Of a stretch of DNA of 8,000 nt, positions 1 through 5,150 are shown piece by piece (within the stretch, counting starts at the first letter, position 1; the number at the start of each line of letters is the position of its first letter). A program made the position numbers and the translations under genes. The DNA is from Melaminivora alkalimesophila (GTDB lineage Bacteria > Pseudomonadota > Gammaproteobacteria > Burkholderiales > Burkholderiaceae_C). The notes under the pieces were generated by a model that was given only the letters and a program-made list of their open reading frames with translations, was not told the DNA's origin and ran no database searches. The stretch spans positions 1-8,000 of the forward strand of contig NZ_ALEE01000662.1 in assembly GCF_000282995.1 (NCBI RefSeq), read 5' to 3'.

Positions 1-918
1 CGCCTGCCAGCCTTGCTGGAACAGCTTCTCGCGCACTTCGGGAGTGCGCGCGATCTCGCTGAGGACGGTGGACAGGCGGGCCCGCACCGCCGCCGGCATG
101 CCGACGGGCGCGGCAAAGGCATTCCAGATCTCCAACTCGAAATCGCGCACACCGGCCTCGGACAGGCTCGGCACCTCCGGCACCAGGGTGCTGCGCCCGG
201 CGGAAGTCACGCCGATGCGCTTGAGCTTGCCGGCGCGCTCCTGCGACAGCGCGAGCGCCGGCGGCAGCAGGGCCATCTGCAGCTGGCCGCCGCCCATGGC
301 GGTGGCGACCTGCGGGTAGCCGGGATAGGGCACGTGCACCGGGTCGATGCCGGTGCGCGCCTTGAGCAGTTCCGTGCCCAGGTGGCCCACGGTGCCGACG
401 CCGGGCGTGCCGTAGCTCCAGCGGTCGCCGGCGCTGCGCGCGGCCTCCAGGAAGGCGCGGGCGTCGCCGCTGGCCGGCACGTCCGACTGCCCGACGGCCG
501 CGGTCAGCACCAGCGGCGAGACACCGATCAGGGTCAGCGGAGCGAAGTCGCGCGCCGGGTCGTAGGGCACCTGGGGATTGATCAGGCGGGCGATGGTCAG
601 GTTGCCGTTGATGAACAGGCCGATGGTGTGGTCGTCGCGCGCCTTGGCCACGGCGTCGGCGCCGATGTTGCCGCCCGCGCCGACCTTGTTCTCCACGATG
701 ACGGGCTGGCCCAGCACCTTGGCCAGCGGCTCCGAAAAGGTGCGCGCCGTCAGGTCCGGCGAGGAACCTGCCGGGAAGCCGACGATGATGCGCACGGTCT
801 TGGTCGGCCAGCCCGGCGTGGCGGGCGCACCCTGGGCGGCAGCCAGACCGCAGCTGGCGGACAGGCCGAGTGCGGCAAGGGCGAGCAGGCTGCGTCGGGC
901 GGGGGAGGGGCGAGGCAT
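1..918 (-). CDS. Tripartite tricarboxylate transporter (Bug/TctC) periplasmic substrate-binding protein, C-terminus cut by window edge
   Basis: Read on the minus strand from an ATG at 918-916, the frame stays open for 306 codons to the left edge without a stop. The family is usually about 320-330 residues, so only a short C-terminal piece is missing. The N-terminus is an export signal: an arginine pair at residues 8-9, then a hydrophobic Leu/Ala stretch ending around AAAQG (26-30). Its RRSLL core is Tat-like, so Sec or Tat export is possible. The mature part opens with the family hallmark WPTKTVRIIVGFPAGSSPD (37-55), followed by ENKVGAGGNIGADAVAK and a YGTPGVGTVGHLG segment. Members of this family bind carboxylates or similar small organic acids in the periplasm. 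The ligand cannot be told from sequence, and many Bug proteins are orphans without transporter genes beside them. A strong Shine-Dalgarno sequence, AGGAGA, sits 7 nt before the ATG. The gene runs in the same direction as rpoH but lies beyond a hairpin. Confidence 0.9.
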   Translation of the reverse strand, partial: MPRPSPARRSLLALAALGLSASCGLAAAQGAPATPGWPTKTVRIIVGFPAGSSPDLTARTFSEPLAKVLGQPVIVENKVGAGGNIGADAVAKARDDHTIGLFINGNLTIARLINPQVPYDPARDFAPLTLIGVSPLVLTAAVGQSDVPASGDARAFLEAARSAGDRWSYGTPGVGTVGHLGTELLKARTGIDPVHVPYPGYPQVATAMGGGQLQMALLPPALALSQERAGKLKRIGVTSAGRSTLVPEVPSLSEAGVRDFELEIWNAFAAPVGMPAAVRARLSTVLSEIARTPEVREKLFQQGWQA

Positions 919-925
919 GGAAGGG

Positions 926-931
926 TCTCCT
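926..931 (-). promoter_or_regulatory. Ribosome binding site of the Bug/TctC gene
   Basis: On the minus strand AGGAGA lies 7 nt before the ATG at 918. This close match to the Shine-Dalgarno consensus fixes the start. The rest of the 919-975 stretch is GC-rich, with a 12-bp palindrome at 957-968 (GCGGCCGGCCGC) and no promoter I can recognise. Confidence 0.7.
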
Positions 932-975
932 GTGGTGGTCGGACCGGCGGCGCGGGGCGGCCGGCCGCAGAAATG

Positions 976-1021
976 AATCCGGGCGCGCATCCCCGTCGCG
1001 AAGGGGATGCGCGCCCGGATT
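976..1021 (-). terminator. Perfect 19-bp hairpin downstream of rpoH, probable terminator
   Basis: Positions 976-994 and 1003-1021 are exact reverse complements (19 bp, no mismatch) around an 8-nt loop. The hairpin begins 32 nt after the rpoH stop codon. On the minus strand it is followed by CATTTCTG, which is T-rich but interrupted. The stem is longer than in most intrinsic terminators and the U-tract is imperfect. Termination of rpoH is the likeliest role; mRNA 3'-end protection, or a leader structure of the next gene, cannot be excluded. Confidence 0.6.
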
Positions 1022-1052
1022 ATGGGACCGCGCGCGGGAAGGTCGCCCGAGC

Positions 1053-1991
1053 TCAGGCGTACTCGGCCAGGGCCTTGCGCATTTTCTTCATTGCCGCCAC
1101 TTCGATCTGGCGGATGCGTTCGGCACTCACGCCGTAGTCGGCCGCCAGCTCGTGCAGCGTCATGCCGCCCGAGCCATCGTCGTTCACGTGCAGCCAGCGT
1201 TCCTCGACGATGCGCCGGCTGCGCGGATCGAGGGTGTCGAGCGCCTGGGCAATCCCGTCCGTCGCCAGCCGGTCGCGCTGGCGCGACTCGAGCATCGCGG
1301 TGGGCTCGTGGCGCGGGTCGGCCAGGTAAGCGATGGGGCCGAAGGCCTGCTCGCCGTCGTCGCTGGGGGAGGGGTCGAGCAGGATGTCGCCGCCCGACAG
1401 GCGCGTCTCCATCTCGATGACCTCCTCGCGCTTGACGTTCAGCTGCTCGGCCATCAGGTCGATTTCCTGCTCCGAGAGGGTCTCGCGATGCGTATCGGCA
1501 TCCAGCGCCTCGGCCTTGAAGCCCTGCTTCATGGAGCGCAGGTTGAAGAACAGCTTGCGCTGGGCCTTGGTGGTCGCCACCTTCACCATGCGCCAGTTCT
1601 TCAGGATGTACTCGTGGATCTCGGCCTTGATCCAGTGCATGGCGTAGCTCACCAGCCGCACGCCCTGGTCCGGATCGAAGCGCTTGACGGCCTTCATCAG
1701 GCCGACATTGCCCTCCTGGATCAGGTCGCCGTGCGGCAGGCCGTAGCCCAGGTACTGGCGCGAAATCGAGACCACCAGTCGCAGGTGCGAGAGCACCAGC
1801 CGGCCGGCCGCCTCGACACTGCCCTCGTCGCGCAGCTGGCGCGCATAGCGTTGCTCCTCCTCGTGCGTGAGCAGCGGCAGGCGATTGACGGCAGTGATGT
1901 AGGCGTCCAGATTGCCCAGCGGGGGCACGACGGCCCATGCGCTGGCGGGCGCCAGCGAATTGCTCGCGGAAGGGGCAGCCTGGAGGGTCAT
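1053..1991 (-). CDS. rpoH: RNA polymerase heat-shock sigma factor RpoH (sigma-32)
   Basis: This 312-residue protein directs RNA polymerase to heat-shock promoters (chaperones and proteases). E. coli RpoH has 284 residues; the extra length here is mainly an Ala/Ser-rich N-terminal lead of about 25 residues. Sigma region 2 is clear at residues 66-137, with HGDLIQEGNVGLMKAVKRFD, then SYAMHWIKAEIHEYILKNW, which binds the -10 element. The RpoH box QRKLFFNLR (144-152) separates this family from RpoD and RpoS. Region 4.2 is a helix-turn-helix at 277-307 (TLHELAADYGVSAERIRQIE). The start at 1991 is chosen because AAAGGA stands 8 nt upstream. An in-frame ATG at 2042 would add 17 residues but has no Shine-Dalgarno sequence and overlaps the likely -10 element. 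A CIRCE operator lies upstream and a hairpin follows the stop, so the gene is probably monocistronic. Confidence 0.97.
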   Translation of the reverse strand: MTLQAAPSASNSLAPASAWAVVPPLGNLDAYITAVNRLPLLTHEEEQRYARQLRDEGSVEAAGRLVLSHLRLVVSISRQYLGYGLPHGDLIQEGNVGLMKAVKRFDPDQGVRLVSYAMHWIKAEIHEYILKNWRMVKVATTKAQRKLFFNLRSMKQGFKAEALDADTHRETLSEQEIDLMAEQLNVKREEVIEMETRLSGGDILLDPSPSDDGEQAFGPIAYLADPRHEPTAMLESRQRDRLATDGIAQALDTLDPRSRRIVEERWLHVNDDGSGGMTLHELAADYGVSAERIRQIEVAAMKKMRKALAEYA

Positions 1992-2000
1992 GGCGTTGGT

Positions 2001-2006
2001 CCTTTC
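2001..2006 (-). promoter_or_regulatory. Ribosome binding site of rpoH
   Basis: On the minus strand the sequence GAAAGGACC precedes the ATG at 1991, giving a purine-rich Shine-Dalgarno core (AAAGGA) with 8-nt spacing. It decides the start in favour of 1991 over the upstream in-frame ATG at 2042. The short leader is A-rich, and I see no stable pairing that would hide this site as in the E. coli rpoH thermosensor. Confidence 0.65.
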
Positions 2007-2040
2007 GTGATGTGGATCGTTTTGGTAATTTCGTTGGTTC

Positions 2041-2070
2041 ATGTTAGCACTCGATTGGATAGAGTGCTAA
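2041..2070 (-). promoter_or_regulatory. Candidate rpoH promoter embedded in the CIRCE element
   Basis: On the minus strand TTAGCA (2070-2065) could serve as -35 and TAACAT (2046-2041) as -10, with an 18-bp spacer. The extended -10 dinucleotide TG lies one base before the hexamer. Transcription would start near 2034 and give a leader of about 43 nt. Both hexamers overlap the CIRCE arms, so HrcA binding would block polymerase directly. This is an inference from pattern only; the hexamers match sigma-70 moderately (4 of 6 each). Confidence 0.4.
2044..2070. promoter_or_regulatory. CIRCE operator (HrcA binding site)
   Basis: The + strand reads TTAGCACTC, nine bases (2053-2061), then GAGTGCTAA. 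This is an exact match to the CIRCE consensus TTAGCACTC-N9-GAGTGCTAA, the operator of the heat-shock repressor HrcA, normally found before groESL and dnaK operons. Here its inner edge lies 52 bp before the rpoH start codon and its outer edge 67 bp before cutA. The position fits control of rpoH. Because the element is symmetric and the genes are divergent, an effect on cutA is also possible. Confidence 0.93.
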
Positions 2071-2137
2071 TCCCAAAGTTCCCCGCCCGCGGCAGGGGCG
2101 GGATGCGAAAAGCGGGGCGGTGTGCCACACTGCAGGC

Positions 2138-2482
2138 ATGCACCCAGCCCCTTTTCCCGCCACCGTGCTCATGGTGACGACCACCGTGGCCAGCGCCGCC
2201 GATGCGCAGCGCCTCGCTGCCGGGGCCGTCGGCGAGCGCCTCGCGGCCTGCGTGCAGGTCGAGCAGATCGCTTCCCACTATGTCTGGAAGGGCCGCCCGC
2301 ATGACGAGGCCGAGTGGCGCCTGGCGTGTAAGACGACGGCGCATGCTGCGCCTGCCCTGTGCGCCTGGCTGCGCGCCCAGCATCCTTACGAGGTCCCGCA
2401 ACTGCTGGCCCAGCCGGTGCAGGCCAGCGAAGACTATGCGCAGTGGGTGACCGAGCAGGTGCAGGCCGCGCCCGGCGACTGA
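2138..2482 (+). CDS. cutA: Divalent-cation tolerance protein CutA
   Basis: This 114-residue protein covers the whole CutA1 family (E. coli CutA has 112 residues). CutA forms a trimer with a ferredoxin-like, PII-like fold in the cytoplasm; E. coli mutants are copper-sensitive, but its molecular job is unsettled. Recognisable blocks are the first strand VLMVTTTVAS, then DAQRLAAGAVGERLAACVQV, HYVWKGRPHDEAEW, KTTAHAAPAL, and the signature HPYEVPQLLAQPV near the end. The Cys in LAAC is kept, while the Cys16 of E. coli CutA aligns by eye with Thr. The ATG at 2138 gives the usual length; a GTG at 2120 would add six residues. No good Shine-Dalgarno sequence is visible for either. The gene is divergent from rpoH and meets ftsY tail to tail, with only 5 bp between the stop codons and no terminator. 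Confidence 0.93.
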   Translation: MHPAPFPATVLMVTTTVASAADAQRLAAGAVGERLAACVQVEQIASHYVWKGRPHDEAEWRLACKTTAHAAPALCAWLRAQHPYEVPQLLAQPVQASEDYAQWVTEQVQAAPGD

Positions 2483-2487
2483 GGCTT

Positions 2488-3636
2488 TCAGGCCAGCAGC
2501 GCCTGCGCGAACTCGCGCGCGTCGAAGGTCTGCAGGTCTTCCACCCGCTCGCCCACGCCGATGAAATAGACCGGCACGGGGCGCTCCTGCGCGATCGCCG
2601 CCAGCACGCCGCCCTTGGCCGTGCCATCGAGTTTGGTCACGATCAGGCCGGTGAGCTGCAGCGCCTCGTCGAAGGCGCGCACCTGGGCGAGCGCGTTCTG
2701 GCCGGTGTTGCCGTCGATCACCAGCAGCACCTCGTGCGGGGCGCTGGGCTCGGCCTTGGTGATGACCCGGCGGATCTTGGAGAGTTCCTGCATCAGGTGC
2801 AGCTGGGTCGGCAGGCGCCCGGCCGTGTCCACCAGCACCACGTCCTTGCCGCGTGCCCGGCCGGCGTTGACGGCGTCGAAGCTGACGGCGGCGGGGTCGC
2901 CGCCTTCCTGGCTGATGATCTCGACCGTGTTGCGCGTGGCCCAGACGCCGAGCTGCTCGCGCGCGGCGGCGCGGAAGGTGTCGGCGGCGGCCAGCAGCAC
3001 GCTCTGGCCATGGTCCGCCAGGTGGCGGGTGAGCTTGCCGATGGAGGTGGTCTTGCCGGCGCCGTTCACGCCCGCGACCATGATCACGGTAGGGGTGTGC
3101 TCTCCGATGACCAGCGGTTTTTCCAGCGGGCGCAGCAGGTCGGCCAGCGCATCCGCAAGCAGCGCCTTGACGGCGGCGGGCTCGGTCGCCTTGGTCTCCT
3201 TGACGCGGCGGCGCAGGTCGGAGAGCAGGTGCTGCGTGGCCTTGACGCCGGCATCCGCCATGAGCAGGGCGTCCTCCAGCTCCTCGTAGAGCGCCTCGTC
3301 GATCTTCGTGCCGGTGAAGACCGTGGCGATGCTGGTGCCGGTCTTGTGCAGGCCGGAGCGCAGCCGCTCGATCCAGTTCTGGCGCGCCGCCGCCTCGGGC
3401 AGGGGCTTGTCGGCGGGTTCGGGCACGGCCGCGGATGCGGCGTCCTGCTGCGCGTCCGGTCCGGCGCCGAAGGATTTCTTCAGCCAGGCCATGGCACCCG
3501 AGCCCGGGGCCGCCGCAGTCGCAGCAGGCCCGGCGGCTGCGGGGACTGGTGTGGCAGGCGCGCCCGTCGCGGCAGGGGCGGGCGGGGGCGCAGCCGTTTC
3601 GGGGGCGGAGGTTTTTTTCTTGAAGAAGCTGAACAT
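2488..3636 (-). CDS. ftsY: Signal recognition particle receptor FtsY
   Basis: FtsY is the membrane-associated SRP receptor GTPase. It pairs with Ffh to hand ribosomes making inner-membrane proteins to SecYEG. The protein has 382 residues. Residues 1-85 form a low-complexity Ala/Pro-rich lead beginning MFSFFKKK, in place of the strongly acidic A domain of E. coli FtsY. The helical N domain spans roughly 86-175 (NWIERLRSGLHKTG, then DEALYEELEDALLMADAG). The G domain follows with GVNGAGKTT (189-197, P-loop), DTFRAAA (219-225), DTAGRL (270-275), TKLDG (334-338) and GVGE (360-363). The C-terminus FDAREFAQALL is typical. The ATG at 3636 is the only sensible start and has only a weak AAGAA-like Shine-Dalgarno sequence. 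The start codon lies 29 bp from that of the divergent M16 gene, so the two share a very small control region. Confidence 0.97.
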   Translation of the reverse strand: MFSFFKKKTSAPETAAPPPAPAATGAPATPVPAAAGPAATAAAPGSGAMAWLKKSFGAGPDAQQDAASAAVPEPADKPLPEAAARQNWIERLRSGLHKTGTSIATVFTGTKIDEALYEELEDALLMADAGVKATQHLLSDLRRRVKETKATEPAAVKALLADALADLLRPLEKPLVIGEHTPTVIMVAGVNGAGKTTSIGKLTRHLADHGQSVLLAAADTFRAAAREQLGVWATRNTVEIISQEGGDPAAVSFDAVNAGRARGKDVVLVDTAGRLPTQLHLMQELSKIRRVITKAEPSAPHEVLLVIDGNTGQNALAQVRAFDEALQLTGLIVTKLDGTAKGGVLAAIAQERPVPVYFIGVGERVEDLQTFDAREFAQALLA

Positions 3637-3647
3637 TGGCGGGTTCT

Positions 3648-3666
3648 TAGAATCGCAGCCATTCTA
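3648..3666. promoter_or_regulatory. Face-to-face -10-like hexamers between ftsY and the M16 operon
   Basis: The 29-bp gap between two divergent start codons holds TAGAAT on the + strand (3648-3653) and TAGAAT on the minus strand (3666-3661), a 6-bp inverted repeat with a 7-bp spacer. Each matches the sigma-70 -10 consensus at 5 of 6 positions. Neither has a good -35 at 17 bp. The implied starts are near 3660 for the M16 operon (a leader of only about 6 nt) and near 3654 for ftsY (about 18 nt). This is a hypothesis from spacing and motif only. Confidence 0.35.
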
Positions 3667-5129
3667 TGAAACGCGCTCTTTCCCTCATGGCCCTGCTGGC
3701 AGGCGTGCCGGCGCTGGCCCAGCCGCCCTCCCCACCGCCCGCTGCCGCGGCGCCGGCGCCGCTCGCCCGGCCGTTCCAGGCCGCCACGGCCAGCGGTGCC
3801 CAGCAGTTCACCCTGGCCAACGGCATGCAGCTCATCGTGCAGCCCGACCGGCGCGCCCCCACGGCGGTGCACATGGTCTGGCTGCGCGTGGGCGCCATGG
3901 ACGAGGTGGACGGCACCTCGGGCGTGGCGCACGTGCTCGAGCACATGATGTTCAAGGGTTCGAAAAGCGTGCCGCCGGGCGAGTTCTCGCGCCGCGTGGC
4001 TGCGCTGGGCGGGCAGGAAAATGCCTTCACCAGCCGCGACTACACGGGCTACTACCAGCAGATCCCGGCCCACCGGCTGGCGGACGTGATGCGCCTGGAG
4101 GCCGACCGCTTCGAGCACAACCAGTGGCCCGACGAGGAATTCCGGCGCGAGATCGAGGTGGTCAAGGAGGAGCGCCGCATGCGCACCGAGGACCAGCCGC
4201 GCGCCGCGCTGATCGAGCAGCTCTTCGCCCATACCTTCATCGCCTCGCCCTACCGCCGGCCGGTGGTGGGCTGGATGAGCGACCTGGACGCCATGACGCC
4301 GGACGATGTGCGCGCCTTCCATGCGCGCTGGTACGCGCCGTCCAACGCGGCGGTGGTGGTGGCGGGCGATGTGGATCCGGCCGAGGTGCTGGCCCTGGCG
4401 CAGCAGACCTACGGCCGCATTCCGGCGCGTGCCCTGCCGGCGCGCAAGCCGCGCGAGGAGCCCGAGCAGAAGGGCCTCAAGCGCATCCACTTCAAGGCGC
4501 CGGCCGACCAGGCCTATGTGGCGCTGGCCTTCCATGTGCCGCGCCTGGCGCGGGTGGACGGCCTGGACGCATCGGACCGCGACGCGCTGGCCCTGCTGGC
4601 GCTGTCGGCGGTGCTCAGTGGCTACGACGGCGCGCGGCTGCAACGCAGCCTCACGCAAGGGGCCGATCGCGTGGCGGACAACGCCGGCAGCGACGCCTCG
4701 GTGGTCGGGCGCGGGCCGGGCCTGTTCCTGCTCACGGGCGTGCCGGCCGCGGGCAAGCGCGCCGAGGACGTGGAGCGGGCGCTGCGCGCGGAGGTCGAGC
4801 GCGTCGCGCGCGAGGGCGTGAGCGCGGCGGAGCTGGCGCGCGTGACCACCCAGTGGGCGGCGGCCACGGTCTACGCCCGCGATTCCCTGCAGGCGCAGGC
4901 CATGGACCTGGGCAGCAACTGGGTGCAGGAATTGCCGCTGGATGCGGACGAGCGGCTGCTGCGGCTGCTGCGTGGCGTGACGCCCGCGCAGGTGCAGTCG
5001 GTGGCGGCGCGCTACTTCGGTGACGACCGCCTGACCGTCGCCACGCTCGTGCCCCAGCCGCGCGCGCCCGGGGCGGAAAGCACGCCGCCGCCCGCCGCCG
5101 CAGAGGGCGCCGACGGGCGCGTGCACTGA
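3666..5129 (+). CDS. Exported M16-family zinc metallopeptidase, catalytic (HxxEH) subunit
   Basis: This 487-residue protein belongs to the pitrilysin / processing-peptidase family (M16). It begins with a cleavable signal peptide (MKRALSLMALLAGVPALA, cut before Gln19), then a Pro/Ala-rich linker to about residue 40, so it should act in the periplasm. The inverted zinc motif HVLEH lies at 89-93; His89 and His93 bind zinc and Glu92 is the catalytic base. Glu169, in VVKEERRMR, lies 76 residues after His93, the right distance for the third ligand. A second M16 domain follows from about 290, but it lacks the RxxxGLxY substrate-binding motif. The C-terminal tail is Pro/Ala-rich. No Shine-Dalgarno sequence is visible. 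It is the first gene of an operon with the non-catalytic partner 21 bp downstream. Substrates are unknown; degradation of exported peptides is a reasonable guess. Confidence 0.93.
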   Translation: MKRALSLMALLAGVPALAQPPSPPPAAAAPAPLARPFQAATASGAQQFTLANGMQLIVQPDRRAPTAVHMVWLRVGAMDEVDGTSGVAHVLEHMMFKGSKSVPPGEFSRRVAALGGQENAFTSRDYTGYYQQIPAHRLADVMRLEADRFEHNQWPDEEFRREIEVVKEERRMRTEDQPRAALIEQLFAHTFIASPYRRPVVGWMSDLDAMTPDDVRAFHARWYAPSNAAVVVAGDVDPAEVLALAQQTYGRIPARALPARKPREEPEQKGLKRIHFKAPADQAYVALAFHVPRLARVDGLDASDRDALALLALSAVLSGYDGARLQRSLTQGADRVADNAGSDASVVGRGPGLFLLTGVPAAGKRAEDVERALRAEVERVAREGVSAAELARVTTQWAAATVYARDSLQAQAMDLGSNWVQELPLDADERLLRLLRGVTPAQVQSVAARYFGDDRLTVATLVPQPRAPGAESTPPPAAAEGADGRVH

Positions 5130-5138
5130 TGTTTGGCG

Positions 5139-5145
5139 AAGAGGA
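5139..5145 (+). promoter_or_regulatory. Ribosome binding site of the second M16 gene
   Basis: AAGAGGA stands 5 nt before the GTG at 5151, within the 21-bp gap after the first M16 stop. It supports GTG 5151 as the start over TTG 5133, which would lie upstream of this site. Confidence 0.6.
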
Positions 5146-5150
5146 ATGCC

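Noticed and set aside
957..968. Perfect palindrome GCGGCCGGCCGC upstream of the Bug gene
   Set aside because: Short pure-GC palindromes are expected by chance in this composition, and it has no partner element.
13..1137. Plus-strand open frame of 374 codons at the left edge
   Set aside because: The minus strand here encodes a clear Bug/TctC binding protein; the plus-strand product resembles no family.
2082..2102. Hairpin CCCGCC / GGCGGG between rpoH and cutA
   Set aside because: It has only six base pairs of pure GC with a 9-nt loop, no T-run, and a position upstream of both genes; it is probably chance.
870..2177. Plus-strand open frame of 435 codons opposite rpoH
   Set aside because: It runs antisense to a clear sigma-32 gene. 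The composition is that of a GC-rich shadow frame and no family is recognisable.
2359..3669. Plus-strand open frame of 436 codons opposite ftsY and the end of cutA
   Set aside because: It overlaps ftsY entirely on the other strand and has low-complexity Gly/Arg-rich content without motifs.
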